From Numida meleagris (lineage: Eukaryota > Chordata > Aves > Galliformes > Numididae): 64,000 nt of DNA. Positions 1 through 12,900 of the stretch are shown here, in pieces. The position numbers were made by a program, and so were the translations under genes. Where the stretch lies: positions 62,798,453 to 62,862,452 of the forward strand of contig NC_034413.1 of the NCBI RefSeq assembly GCF_002078875.1. Direction: 5' to 3'. Each line of letters starts with the position of its first letter. Within the stretch, counting starts at the first letter, position 1. Below the pieces are notes generated by a model. That model had not been told where the DNA came from and did not search any database. It was given only the letters and a program-made list of their open reading frames with translations.

Positions 1-1375
1 GACCAGGGGAGGTCTTCTGAAAAGCCCTGGTGCCCATGGGGATCTCTGGGCACACAGCTGGGAGAGCCGGGGGGTTCTTCTGATTTGTGGGAGCAGCATC
101 AAAGCAGGGAGTCTGAGGTGAAAGGAAAGTGTCCTCCAAGTGGTAAATGAAGAGAGTTGTGGCCTTTGCCTGTTCCAATATTTGGGTCTGTTTGCTTCAT
201 TTCGTCAGTGAATGAGGAGAACTTTCTCCTGACATTTAAAAAAAATATATTAAAATATGATGGGATTTGCTCATGAACAATCTTGATGAGCTTTACAAAC
301 ATTAATGAATTTTGCCCTGTAACACTCTGCTCTCCATAGCAGATTAGATATTGAGGCCATGAAGAGGCTTTAAGCAAATCAATCAAATCCACAGCATCAC
401 ACCAGCTGAGCCTGGAGGTCGGGAGGAGCTCAATCAGGGAACTGCCAGGCTGTTCCGTGATGTGTCACCTACAGCTCAAACCTGCCTCGGGGCTTAAAGA
501 ATGGCAAATGGCCAAAGTGACACCAGACTTTTAAAGGGCTTAGGAGGCGGCCCAGGGAACTTGCACACCAGGACATCTGGCTTTTGTTTTGGGCACACTG
601 GTAGAAATGGTAATGAGGACCTGAATTAACAGACTCGTGATAAATCTGGGAAAGAGAGAGGTTGATTTTGGCAGAGTACAGTCTTGCTTCACAGCTGGTG
701 CAGTTCTTTCAAAGTGAGGGTGACCACTCGGACAGGGTGACCTCGTCACTAGGCTTTGTTTTTCATAGGCTTTTGGAAATGCTCTTTATCCAGTGCTTTT
801 CTGGGATCCGAGCAATAATGATGCAAAAGGGAAGGGCGCTTCTGCATGAATAGTTACCAGTGAAAAACAAAGGGTAAGAATAAAGAAATAATTTTCATAA
901 CGGGAACGAGTTGTCATGGGATTTCCCCACAGATCTGTGTTTTTCCAACATGCTCATAAGTGGTTTGGGAAAGAGAGATAGAAGATCAAGCTTGGGTGTG
1001 ATAGCTGTTAGGACAGCCAATCTTTATTGCGAGCAATTTGCAATCCTCTTTCAAAGTGCCTGAGCACCAAAATTCACTGCTGGCACACGCCAAGGGCTGC
1101 ATATGGGGATAAAAAGTGCTATCAGTAGATTTTAACAAGCTGGAAATTTGTTAAAAACACTCAAGATCCAAGGGGCACAGTTCTCTGCAGACACCAGTTG
1201 AGGGCTCCCTGACAGTCACACCATCAGCACACCCAGGTTACTAGAGCAGGGAGATTTCTTGCAGAACAGCCACTTTGGTTCCCCAGGCTTGTTCCTCATG
1301 GAAAGCCTACAAACACCGTCAGAAGATGGACCTCAAAACTAGAATTCACTGTTCTGGATGCAAAAAAAAACCACC
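1..1375. other. Non-coding sequence, no gene recognised
   Basis: Open frames here are under 100 codons and resemble no known protein family. No repeat family is recognised. If the CpG island near 9 kb is the first exon of a leftward gene, this stretch would lie in its first intron; that is inference only. Confidence 0.5.
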
Positions 1376-1904
1376 TGTCAACGGTTTACGGGCGTTTGGC
1401 CCGGTTCCGTGACAAAGGGGACGGGAGATCCACGGGCCCACATCCCGAGAAAAGGGAAAAGGGGAAAAGGGTAAGGAGATGGCCCTGAGAGCAAAGAACA
1501 GCGGTAACAATCTGAGGAGAAACAAACTGATTTACTAAATAAGATATCGGAATGCAAAACAACACACTATAATACAATATAATTACAATTTAAGCTGATA
1601 AATCCAATACGGAGAGAGAGAATGTCCCAAAATCAAGGTAGGCCTTACTCTACTACCGACGATAAGACGGCTGGAGAGCGAGGTGCTGCCAAGACGAGAG
1701 ACAGTGGAAAAAGAGATGAGGTCTCATGATCTGCAAGTTTTTATACTGCGAGCTTTTATCTTTTCCCTCCGGCTGGAAAATGGTAACAGAGGAGCAAAGT
1801 ACCGTGGGGAATGTAGTAGTCCTTCTCTTCTGAGAACCAGGTATATCCACTACATGATGTTATGATGTGGAATACCAAGAACCGAAAATCACAAAACCAT
1901 GACA
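1376..1904 (-). mobile_element. Solo LTR of an endogenous retrovirus-like element
   Basis: The element starts TGTCA and ends TGACA, the short inverted termini typical of retroviral LTRs. It is flanked by CCACC (1371-1375) and CCATC (1905-1909), a 5-bp target duplication with one mismatch. Read on the - strand it has a TATA box (TATAAAAA, complement of 1738-1745) about 160 bases from the 5' end and a possible variant polyadenylation signal AGTAAA (complement of 1531-1536), which sets the orientation. It contains many intact CpGs, suggesting modest age. No gag, pol or env sequence is attached, so it is a solo LTR left by recombination. The exact avian LTR family is not assigned. Confidence 0.82.
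1738..1745 (-). promoter_or_regulatory. TATA box of the LTR promoter
   Basis: On the - strand this reads TATAAAAA, placed where a U3 promoter element is expected in the LTR at 1376-1904. Transcription from it would run leftwards. Activity is not shown by sequence alone. Confidence 0.6.
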
Positions 1905-2809
1905 CCATCACAGCTTCAGTGTTAATACTGCCTTTATGGAGAGGTCTGTCTGCTCTACTTGCCCCTCACCAAGAGAGGCTTCTCAGCCATCTCATCTTTT
2001 AAGATGTGACTACATGGAAGAAGTGCTCTCAGAAGTAAAACCAAGTGCCAAAGAGAGGCATGCTTTCTTCCCCTTGAATAACACCTGTCTGCTTTCTACA
2101 TATCATCCAGCTCCCTCCCATGGGCTTGGTAAGGGAGAATTACTGAGACTTCACCCCAAAGGTTTCTGCTTCTGCCGCAGACCTGTGGAAGGGTTTGTGT
2201 GCCCGAAGGCTGACTTGGTTCTGCACCTGGATCCATGGTCTAATCAAGGCTGCTACCCGTGCACACACCCCTGCATTAGGTACAGGCCGTACAGATCACA
2301 GTCGCTGCAAAACAACATGAGTATAGCACTATAAACACGTAAACTGAACACAGAACAGAAACATGTAGGTGAGGATGGAGACGAGACCACTTGGGATTTC
2401 CCTAAGTGAGGAGCAAGCTCACAAGTGAAGCTCAGGTCCACGCCGAGCCTTGTGCCCTCATCCCAGCCAGGCTGGAGAGCAACACAGTGAGGCTACAACC
2501 AGCCAGGCTGCAAAACCCTGCTGTAAATACTCCAGCTCTGTCTGAAGACATGTTGGGTTTTCTTTTTTGGCTTCTGCTTATCAGGCACTGTATCAAAAAC
2601 TCACTGCTTTACTTTTAAGAAACCTCCTTGCTCCACCTAGGTGTATTCATGCCCACAACTATTTGTTTTAGGGCCCACACTATTGTTTAGCTTAACCACC
2701 TCTCTTGCCCATGTAACCCTCTGCTTTTCAGCAACCTGCATGCATGAAATGTTGCCCTCTGGCTCCTGGCTGCTGGGACAGAAAGCAACACTCAGGGCGA
2801 CAGGACTTC
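1905..2809. other. Non-coding sequence, nothing recognised
   Basis: The longest open frame is 132 codons (1936-2334, +), has no recognisable domain and ordinary base composition. No repeat family is identified. Confidence 0.45.
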
Positions 2810-2997
2810 ATAGAATCACGGAATTGTTTGAGTGGGAAGAGACCCTTAAAGGCCATTTGGTCCAATCTTCCTGCAGTGAGCAGGGACACCTACAGCTCCA
2901 TCAGATGCTCAGAGCCCCAGCCAGCCTGACCTTGGGTGTCTCCAGGGCTGGGGCATCCACTTGTTCCCCACAGCCCCGCCAGCCCCTCCAGGAGGCC
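2810..2997 (-). mobile_element. CR1 LINE 3' fragment
   Basis: Begins with TAGAATCACGGAATTGTTTG, the reverse complement of a CR1 3' tail, followed by the usual AAGAGACCC.TAAAGGCCATTTGGTCCAA block and the TCTCCAGGG..GGGGCATCCAC block. It is a 5'-truncated, inactive copy in - orientation, without its reverse transcriptase domain. Confidence 0.85.
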
Positions 2998-5900
2998 ATG
3001 CTACTGCCATGTCACCCTGAGGCAGAGGAGCCACCAGCAAGGGGAAGGCTGCAGAGGCCAGACACAGCCTGAGCGCTGCAGCCTTGGATAAACCTCATTT
3101 ATCGATCTTCCCTGTCAAGGAAACTGTACCCCTGCTGAGTTACAGCACACAAAGTTCAAGGAGAGCGGTGTCTTAGCGAGGAAGCTGCATGATGATTTAA
3201 AGCTCGGCACAGTGGAAGTAAACCAGCTTCAATCCTAACCGGGCAGCAGTTCCATAATTAAAATACCAAGTGCAATGTGAAGCTGCCCTTCAGCTAGATG
3301 GTCGATGACACCCTTATATCACTGCATGGGGATGCTGTGCCCACATCCAGCATGCTTGTTGCGGCGTGTGGTTCACCTATTGCTTCTCAGTGGCTGTATT
3401 ATTTGTAGTGCAATAGCAGCAAGCAAGATCAGGAACTCCACTCTACCAGGCACCACACCAAAACAGGACAGAAGGCAGCTCCTGCCCCAAAGAATGGGAT
3501 CAGACAGACAAAAGCCGGGTGAACCGAAGCAGTCAAATCTCTGCTGCACAGGCAGAGGGTGGGAGGGGCTCTGCAGAAGAAAAGCAGGGATAACTCTACA
3601 TGTTTTGCACCTGAGGCTTGGCAGGCTGTTAGCTTAGGCTGGGTGCCAGGCAAACACAGCTTTCAGCGTGGCTTCCAGCAGGACGGCCGTTCTGGGCTGA
3701 GCCGCTGCAGGAGCCCCTCCAGGTGTGGCTGCACTCCCTGCGCCGTCAATCTGCACTCAGATAATGCCCTACCACATTATCAGGGAAGCTGGTGCCATCG
3801 TTATCCTCCTTCCACAGACACGGGGACCGAGATACCAGCGATAACGGGGCTCCAGCAAGTTTGCCTGGGAAGACCCAGATATCCCTGGCCACTTGTTTAA
3901 CAATGAGACCATCTTTACGGGACCCTGTCGGTTATTCTGGGCAGAGGACTGTAGCCTCGTGATTCCTGTAACTCGCAGTCGGTGCTTGGCATGTAAACCC
4001 TGAACAAGGCTGTCCCTGTGGAGGCATGGCACAGGCTCTGCTTCAGTTCTGGACCCCCCCCAAATAAATAAATCAAGATCCATTTCTCCGCCGTAGTATT
4101 CAGGTTTATCAGATAAAAGACAACTTGGTTTTTTAATAGCTCCAATAACATAAGTATCTTATGCATGTCACTGGGTCAAACTGCACTGAAGAACATGGCA
4201 GCAATCTCACGAGGAGCTCCTTGCCATGGTGCTGTGCAGCACAATGAAACTGGCTCCCGTTTGCCCAAAACCGCACCTCTGAGCTCAGCTAACATACAGC
4301 CTTAGCAGGCAGCACCTTGGCTAGAATAACCACTTCTGTGTCTTCCCCTGGGGTCAGGTTTTGGTTAGACTGACCACAACTGAGTCTTGAGCAGCTGCGG
4401 CACACGTCCTTACAGAGCCACGTCAGGGCTTCAGTTTCGGTGCTGGGAGTTATCTGCGATAAAGGGCAAGATCATCTGCATCCCCTAACGAGCACTGGGG
4501 TGGAGGGAGGGGAATGTCCCACTGTCTGCATTAAGACAGTCCCTGTATGCCTGGAGCATGCCCACCCCCTCTCCATATTCTAGGGATGGGGGCGATCTCT
4601 GCCCCCAGGCCTTCTGTCTGCACGCAGGGACCTTTGCACCTACTGTGCTGACCATGAAGCTCTGCAGCTCCTGTTTGCAGAGCCTGGTGCTTTCCATGGA
4701 GTTGACCCACCAAGAATTCACAGCTGGAGAGATGCATTCAGCACCTGAAGTCTCTGTTCAGGTCTTGCCGTGCATGGAAATACTCACGTCTTGGCTACAG
4801 CTGTTTTGTTTCCAAGGGAAATAAAGAATGTAAGTCTCTCCTGTACCCAGAGAGGCCCTCCAAAGAGCACAGCCAGTACCATGTACCTGCTGAGATTGGC
4901 ACAGATTTAAGTAAGAAAAGGGCTTATCCAAAGCCAGTTAACCCCAGCTCTGCTCACACTTTAGGAGTCCTCCCAGTCCTGTCCAGGCTGACTGGAAATA
5001 ACACGTCTGCCCAGCTTACAGATGAGGGAAGGAGGGGAAAACAGGCTTGCTCCCTTTTTCCCTCTTTCTCCCTCCGAAGCAGACAGAGCTAGCTCCCCTC
5101 CAGTGCAAACCAGGAACCAGCAAAAGCAATAAACCAACCGTCTGTATTGCTTCAGCCAGAACAGCGATGTCGCAAACCTCCCTAGGATGCCAGGCAGGCT
5201 GTGAGAATGAGGAAATGCCAGCAGCAGAGCCCCCAGGCAGCCTCATGTCCCCATCTGCTGGGGCAGCACCGCTGGGTGCTGAGGCTGTCCCCTGCCATGC
5301 GATGGGGACAGACCTGCTGAGGGGTCCCAGTGCTGCAGCGTGCCCCCACCATCGTGCTGTGCTGCACCATCATACCTCTCCCTGTTCCTACCTCCCAGCA
5401 CGCTGTTTGCTTTTGCACAACCGCACAGCGCTGTTGATTTACTGTCCCATGCCCCTAACCCCGTCCCTGTGCTGCCTGGCCGGTCCCTCACCCTCTGTCC
5501 ATGTGGTCTGTCAGTCTGTCCAACCACACGGGACGCAGCGCGTGCCCTGTTCCTTTTGACCTTCCTTCCAATTTGTCCCAGTCTTTCATGAGCCCCTCTC
5601 TCAATGTCACCCACAAAGCGAGCACGTCCCTCCCTGCTTCACTGCCCGCTGATGACAACACGGCTGCCAGGGCTCCCCCCAGATCCATGCCCCCTCCAGT
5701 TTAATCATTGCTAAATACTGAGGATGTTGGGTTTGGAAGCCAAAGGCACGTCCCTGACCACAGGATGTTCTTCACCATGACCAGAACTCAAAAACATGTT
5801 TCAAAACAGGGGAAAGCAGAGGCTTTCCCAGAATTTTCCATGCTCTGTTTTTCCCACACCAGCTCAGACATTTTGGCCACAGTTTTCCTATAGGAATGCA

Positions 5901-8299
5901 CCAGCCTTTGAGTGCCTGGTGAGATTAAATGGGCAATACTGATGCTGGGTGGAAAAATCACCCATCTGCAGTATTGTCTGGGGCTTGACCAAACTGGAAA
6001 ACAAAGTTTTGCTGTACCAAGAGACTGTGCTACCGGTGCCTGCCACCTGGACTGCGATAGAACTTCATAAACTGGGAATGTGAGCTTCAGGAAGCCTGGA
6101 GGTCCCACCCTAAGGCCACAGGGAGCACAAACCTGAAGCACAACGAGGTGTTGGTGGAACAGTGCTGATGCTGACATAGCACACATAACTTTATCTGACA
6201 GATGTGACTCTGAATAAGAAGGTTATTTCCCCAACTTATCATCAAGGGCCAGCTGACAACAACTTCAAGTACTGTAGTGGAATCCTGCGTAGCTTCTATT
6301 CCTTTCTTTTGGGGGTCTTCACTTGCTTGCTGCTCTTACCATGCCAACAACTACCTCACAGTGACTCACCCACTTCTGAACTCACCCCTTCCTGCAGCAG
6401 AACAGCAGGGTGAGCCCTGAGCCCAGCAGCCCCCCAGGGAGCTGCCAGACCCTACTGTTCAAAAACTTCTTTCTTTCCAGAAAAGATGCTGAGGAATTAC
6501 ACGGCCTGCGCATGAAAATATTTGGGTTGGCTGTTGCCACCTGTTAGAAGGGCCTCCAAGATCAGCATGCCCTCCGGTTTTGCCTTTTGCAGCGACTCGG
6601 AGGATGCACAGGGCCCTGCGGGGCAGAGGGTGGTTTGGGGTGGAGGGGAGAGAACACCTCCAGCATGAGGCCAGCACCAGCTCCCTGCCGTGGGAGCACA
6701 GCCTGTCCTGTGCTACGGCAGGAGAAGCACATGGGGTCTCGCCTGTCATTCCTCGCTGCCTTTTCTTGAGGGACACTGAGCTGCTAATATCCTGCTGTGA
6801 ATCAGTGCTGCCTGTGCAGTTTCGCTAAGCCATTTTACAGCTCTCTTTATTTTCCTTCATTCCTTCAGGTGGGAGCTGAGGCCAGCAGGAAAGGAGGAAG
6901 AGGTGTTAGCGACCTGGGAGGAGCTGGAGGAGAAGTAAGAGAAGAGGGCAGGAGGCTTCACAGGGAAAGGACCACAAAGGACAGTGATTATGGAGCCCAT
7001 GCTGCCTTGTGAACGCAGCCCTTGCTTTGCCCAAACACACTGTGTGCCCTTCAGGCATATCCAATGGCATGCCACAGACACACCTGCTCTGCCGAGCGGC
7101 AGTGATGGGCACAGAGGTATCTGGGGAGGAAACACCTCTGGTTAAGGCAGCAGCACACAGCAACTGCCTGGTGGGTTCTGCAGCATGAGAGAAACCTGGT
7201 CCAGGCATGCACTGCGTGCACAAGGCCCCAGCTGCCTCCCATCCCAAGAACATCCCTGCAGCAAGGAGCTCATTTACGCTGCGTAACTCAAGCCGGTACC
7301 TGTTAGTGATGGTCAGCGGCTGCTATCAGCACACTGCTGCGGGTGCATTATCTACAGACCCACACTTGCAGACCACGGTCTGTGGGGAACTCTTAGGACA
7401 TTTTTGCAAAGGCTGCAGCAGTGTATTCATACGAACTAAACTGAAATGCAAGTGTTACCAAACCCAGGCTTCAGACTCGCTGGAAGTCTGAGGACCTGGA
7501 AAAAGATGGAAGGAGTTCCTGTCTTAATTCCTGAAACCTTGGCCAAATTGTTAAAAATGGTCCATCGATTTGGGCTGTGAAGTACCCAAGGGCTTTGGAG
7601 ATGGGATGTTCGCTCCCACATCACTGCTTTCCAAATGTTTTATCCATTCAATTAAGCTACATTCCACTTCGATGAAGATGGGAAGCACCCTGCAGTCCAC
7701 TGCAGGGGAAACGACCCTATGGAGAAGCAGGAACTTCAAGTTTGGAAATCTGGCCTCCGTTGGGAGGTTGACAGGAAACCTAATTGAAATCAGTGACGGT
7801 AAACATCAGGATAACGAATTGGTGGGCTTCAATTCTGTAATGCGACGTCTCACAGCCAGAGCCGCCCGACCCTCACACCTCCCCAGAGTTCCTCCGCTGC
7901 CCTGTTTCTTCCACCACCGGAAAAAATGTGTTTCCCCTGCATCTAAAGCTGCTTTCATTTCATGGCTGTAGCGCTGCGAGGTCGCAGCCAAAGCAGAGTT
8001 CCTAACAACAAGAAGCAAACCAAACAAAAGCAAAAGTAAAAACCAAAGCAAACACAAATTGTGCTTTCAAAAAGCACGTTTTCCTGGGGCTCGCTGCGTT
8101 TTCTTTCTAAACAAAGACTTGTTGAGTCACCAGCAATTTCTGCGCTACAATTATGGAGGAAATCGAATCCGCGCAGTGAGTATCGGATCCCATATTAACG
8201 TGCATTTGTTTTATAGCAAATGGGATTTTAAAAGAGGAGAAAACGTAAGCCTGATTTAAAATCTAAAGTATTTAAAGGAGCTCAATCTCGTTAGCCCTC
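2998..8299. other. Long non-coding stretch, no gene recognised
   Basis: Many short frames occur on both strands (longest 170 codons at 5047-5559, proline/serine-rich in GC-richer sequence), but none shows a recognisable domain or convincing exon structure. No repeat family is recognised. It may be intronic if the - strand first exon near 9.03 kb is real. Small non-coding exons cannot be excluded by eye. Confidence 0.45.
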
Positions 8300-8860
8300 C
8301 ATCTCTTCAGCCTGCGGGAACACTGATACTGGAGGAGCGGCGTTCCCCCCTCGCTGTCTCTGGTTTCTCTCCGCGGGATGCACTTTCCGACGCACCAGTT
8401 CTACCTGCAGCGCTGGGCTGGCGGTGGACCGGGGGTCTGGGAGCCCTGCCGGCGGCTGTCCCCACTTTGGGGCTGTCCCACCGACGTGCACAGCACGGGG
8501 ACAGCCCGTGCCGGACCACCTCGCCTGTGGGGCAGCCGTGCTCCAAAGTCACCCCTCCAACTCCGTCACAGCTGTCACCCTGCGGCGCCGCGACACGGAG
8601 CAAACAGAGCGCAGCGCACCCGACCCTTTTTCCCTTTAGGAACCCCCAGGGGCACCGAAGCAGCAGAACCGCCCCCTGCTCGCCCCCGCGTGGCCCTGGC
8701 CAGGATGTTTTTTCTTTTAATACCTCACTGCCCGATTTCTCCTGGGCCGGAAGAAGTCATTAATCTCCACGAAGCGTTTGCAAAGCTCCCGCTCGGGCAG
8801 CCACCTGCAGCTACGTGCCCCGCCACCCAACCACGCGTGTGCGCAGACAGCCCCCCAGCC

Positions 8861-8884
8861 CCGCACCGCACCGCACCGCACCGC
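8861..8884. repeat. (CCGCA)n microsatellite
   Basis: Nearly five tandem copies of CCGCA inside the CpG island, downstream of the candidate - strand donor, so it would be intronic for a leftward gene. Confidence 0.9.
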
Positions 8885-9031
8885 CCGGCCCCGGCACGCC
8901 GCCAGGCCGGCCCCACCGCCGCGTCCCAGCGCCCGGCTCCGGGCCGCTCCAACCCCCCGCCGGACCGAGCCGCACCGCGGGACCCGGGGCCGCAGCCCCT
9001 GGGCTCGGTCCTCCCTCCCTCCCTCACTCAC

Positions 9032-9400
9032 CTCTGCGTCGGGCGGGCAGCGGGAGGGCGAGCGGAGCGGCCGCTGGCGGCGAGCAATGCGCGCTGATGT
9101 CAGCCCGCGGCTCCGCCCTCCTGCCCATGTGCCGCCGGCGGCGCGGATCGGCCTGCCCGGCCCGGCCCGGCCCGGCGTGGCACGGCACGCCGTGGGGGCA
9201 CGGCTCGGTTCGGCTCGGCGTGCCGCAGCCCGACCCGGCAGCGGAGTGATGCGGAGCGCGCACCCTCCGTCCCCGTCCCCGCTGCAGCCCCCGAGCCGAG
9301 GGCACCGCGGCGGACGTGGGACCCGTTCGGGGCAGGAGTCCTTAATTCTCCACGTATAAGGGCGTTTCGGAGCCAGCGAGCGTTTCGTTTTAATGGAGGG
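9032..9400 (-). other. Candidate non-coding first exon of a leftward gene (possibly STEAP3)
   Basis: On the - strand the sequence GACGCAGAG|GTGAGTGAGG places a near-perfect splice donor at 9031-9030, so an exon would end at 9032. The upstream boundary is unknown; about 9400 is a guess inside the CpG island. No convincing coding frame leads to the donor, so the exon is probably 5' UTR. C1QL2 and STEAP3 (an endosomal ferrireductase) are head-to-head neighbours in vertebrates, and a leftward gene here matches that order. That is synteny inference: no STEAP3 protein-coding exon is visible in bases 1-9030. A second, weaker - strand donor (GAG|GTAAAT, GT at 9579-9578) could end an alternative first exon. 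A long non-coding RNA is the main alternative. Confidence 0.4.
9155..9175. repeat. (CCCGG)n microsatellite
   Basis: About four tandem copies of CCCGG in the CpG island, within the candidate first exon. Confidence 0.8.
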
Positions 9401-9900
9401 TGCGGCTCGGTGCGGCCGTGGCCGTGCTATCAGCGGCCGTGCACCTGCTCGCGGGGGCTGTGAGCGGAGCGCGGGGCAGATAAGGGGCCTCGCCCCGATG
9501 GGGCAGAGCTCCCTGCGGCAGCGCAGTGCCACGCTGCCGGGAGAGGGCGAATAACGCGGTCAAACCCGCGGGGATTTACCTCTAACCCCTCCGGAGCCTC
9601 AGCCGCCCCTTCCCCGGGAGGCTCTTTCCAAAAGCATCTTTGGGAATGGCTTTATCCGCTGCTCTGCTGCTTTTCGAACTGCTCGGGGTGTGGTTCAGAC
9701 CCGCGGCTTCTCCAAAAAGCCCGCTGCCCGGCCCTGCCGTCCTGCGGCGGTGGCACAGGTGACGGTGCGGGCTCTGGGACTCGCCGGCGGCAGAGAAAGG
9801 TGCCCAGCAACCCCGTGCGTGTCTTGGTGGCGTTACTGCCATGCCACAGCCGGCGTTCTGTGCAGATTCAAGGGAGGAAATCACTGAACTCTGCCTCCCT

Positions 9901-12900
9901 TTCAGAATTTCGTTACCTGCCCTCGTGCATCACGTAAAGGACGCATTTGTCCTTTCCCTGCCCTTTTAGTTTATTCATAGAGCCCTCAGTCACGGCCATT
10001 CCCTCCCTCAGTCGCTGAGATTCCCTTTACCCGGTTCCCTTCCGCTCTCAGGGCTCCTGCAGGCTCCATGAGCTGCTGCAGTGAATCCCCATCTCTGCCT
10101 CCAGCAGCGCCCGCTGCTCTGACATCCCTTTATCCCAAAATGTTGAGATCCGCTGACTTCTGCAATTTCACTCCCTTTTTATAAAATAGTCAACTTTTCT
10201 TCTTTTCTTTTTTCCTTTTTGTCTCCCAAGTACCCTCCACTTTTCCATCTTCCCCAAACCCACGTGCAGAAGATAACGCGTGCTTCATCCTCCCCTCTGC
10301 CGCTCCCTGCCTGCAGGACCAGGGGTGCACGCATCAGCGAGCACGTTGCTCGGGGACACGCTCTTCATTTTGCTCTGGGTGAACCACCCGGGCTGAGGTG
10401 CAGCGTGGCTGAACACGCCCAAGGGGTATGTGGGGGGATGCTTGGGCTGGAGGTGCCCAACAGAATAACCCACACCTGGGTGCCCCTTCATTCACTGCTA
10501 CATCCCTGGCACCGCTTTGTAGCTTGTGGAGCGCTGCCCCCATCCCCACCCTGCTCCGTTTTGGGTCGTCCTCCATCCTCAGCCAGGGGCTGGCAGCATC
10601 CCTCGGAGAGGTCAAAGGGAGAACACAGTTGATGAACGCAGCGCTGCCAGAGAACGGATTCCTGCCACTAATTGGCTCCACTCCGGTTATCACTTTGGCA
10701 GCTGCGTGGCTTTTTGGAGAAAAATGTGTTTTATCAATCAGCCCTTCCTGGGGGACCCGGTGCGATGCTCAGCCCGGCGCTGCCTGTCTGCAGGCGCCAT
10801 CTAGTAGGGAAAGGAGAAAACACCGAGAATAAAACGGGGAAGTTGAAAGGAGCTTTAATTTCATGAGCATCATTTCACGGCAGCTCCTTGCCGGCAGTGT
10901 CGGGGTTGGTTTCTGTTAATTATCTGCGTGGGTTAATTGCAATACATGGCGTGGACCGCTGTGTCCGAACCAGCTCTCTTTGTGCTGAGCTCCCCATGCC
11001 CAGCGCTGAGGTTGATTCCCTCTGGCCTTTTTCCTTTTTTTTCCCTGAACACCCCGAACCGGAGGCTGAAGATGCTCAATGCAGGGGATTCTTGTGAGCT
11101 GTGGGGTCCCTGTGCCGGGGACAGCACATCACTGCTCTTTGCCCAGAGCACAGCCTTAATTCATTTCCACTTTCATAGATAAAAGCTTGAATTAATTAAA
11201 GAAAAGAATAGGAATCACTTTGATTTCCAGAACACCAGAAACTCCTAATTATCAGAGCTTCCACAAGTGCCGCGGTAATGAAGGGGCTGTTGTTCTTTCC
11301 GTGCAGACCTGGTTTTTGCAGGGATTTACACAGTGTACCCAAATTTCCTGCTCCTGGTGCAGTGCAGTGGTTCAGGGCATGGGTCTGACTGCGGGTGCAT
11401 CCCCATGAACCACCACAGCAATGTCTGATTCCCCATGGATTTCTTACTGGAAATCCAGGATCCCTGATGGCAGCAAGCTACAGACAGCACCTGCTCTCCT
11501 ATTACACTCTGCTTATTCAAAATAATAAAACTGGGGGCTTTGTTTCTTTGCCTTCCAGTCTTTTGGTCTTTGAAATGCACATGGGAGATGCTTCTAGCTT
11601 TTTTGTCATGATCAGAGGGACAAAGCATTTAGTGGTACTTAAAGAAGGTGGGGAAGTGGAATTTCCCACCTGATCGCTGGTCTGCTGGTTCCCATAACCT
11701 TTTGCATGCCCCCAGTTTCCCTGAGCCCCGAGGTCCCTGTCCAGGTGGGCCAGGACCTGGCTGTGGGGATCCCTGGGGGCTGTAGGGTGATGTGTGGTTG
11801 CAGGAGGTGTGGAGCCGATGTGGGATGGTGGCCGTGCTCCTGGGGTGGCCATCATAGAGCGCTCCAAGGAAAAGGGTTTCTTAAGTCATGGTACACATGG
11901 CCCGGAGCTGCCCTGCAGCTCCATAGCAGGCGCCGTGATGCATTCAGCACGCAGCACTTTGCATATGGGACACCTGAGGTCAGGAGCATCACCTTGCCTG
12001 AACTCCATCAGTACTGGTAACCAATGGTTCAAACCACGCTTTGCATAAAACGCTTCCATTTATCGCCTAGAAAGGCGAAGAGCAACATCAGTGGCTTTCC
12101 ATAGAGGCAGCCAGCTCATATCTTACCCCTTATCCACCCTTGGCCAACAAACCGAGCCCGGGGACTTGCCTGGGACTGCTCAAGAAGCAGTGGGACACGT
12201 CTTCTCCCTTTTGCATTGGTGCCACGTTGGGTCAGAGGAGCTTGTCTGGTGGAAAAGGTGTTCCACCTCCAAATACCTCCATTGTAGCAGCCATTCTGTA
12301 TATGTGGATGGCATGGGTGGGATGTGCCGTTGCTCTGGCTGGCGTCAGGGAGAGGAAGTGCTGTTGTTCAGCAGCACATCACCAGGCCAAAAGAAAACAA
12401 AAAAAAGGGAAGGGAGAGGAACAAATGCAGAATTTGTCTGTATTAGCAATGCAGGGAAGCATAGGAAGTTAAGAAGATCACAGACAATTGAATTTAATTG
12501 AAAAAGAAGATTAAATAAAGTGAGACTCGAATATGAAGAGCTAATTTGGATTAAAGAAACAAGATGATTGCCTGGAGAAAGAAACTGGAGGATGAAAATC
12601 ATTTTATTTTGTATCTGGGTTCCAGTTCTGTTTATATCAGGACAGTAAAAAAAAATAGAGTAACAACTACTGGAAGTGGTTTCCCATTGAAATTATAACC
12701 TTTTTGGAAGAGGGTCACAAACCACAGGAAAATAGGGTGCAGATCCAATCTGATAACATTAGGAGAGATTTAGCCCATGTACAGGAAAATGGGAGAGCTT
12801 GATAAAGCGTTTTTTTGTTCCCAGCACTATTGCTGCTGACAAGAAGGACATTAATTTGTCCAATAAGTGTCAGAATTGGGCGTTTTGGTGCAGCAGTGCT

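Larger units (their letters stand above)
8340..9900. promoter_or_regulatory. CpG island, candidate promoter
   Basis: This block is markedly richer in G+C and CpG than the flanks, with the densest part at about 8780-9560. It contains GC boxes (CCGCCC-type), a CRE-like TGATGTCA (9095-9102) and two WGATAR motifs (AGATAA at 9478-9483; TGATAG as the complement of 9427-9432). Long frames here on both strands (up to 271 codons) are low-complexity Pro/Arg/Ala frames expected when stop codons are rare, so they are not called as genes. CpG islands of this size usually mark vertebrate promoters. The - strand splice donor at 9031 suggests a leftward gene; rightward or bidirectional transcription is also possible. 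Confidence 0.65.

Noticed and set aside
1..9030. Search for STEAP3 coding exons
   Set aside because: No - strand frame resembles the oxidoreductase or membrane domains, so the gene itself is not annotated.
8717..9532. 271-codon open frame on the - strand in the CpG island
   Set aside because: Low-complexity Pro/Arg/Ala/Gly sequence. Overlapping long frames exist in several other frames and on both strands, as expected when stop codons are rare in GC-rich DNA.
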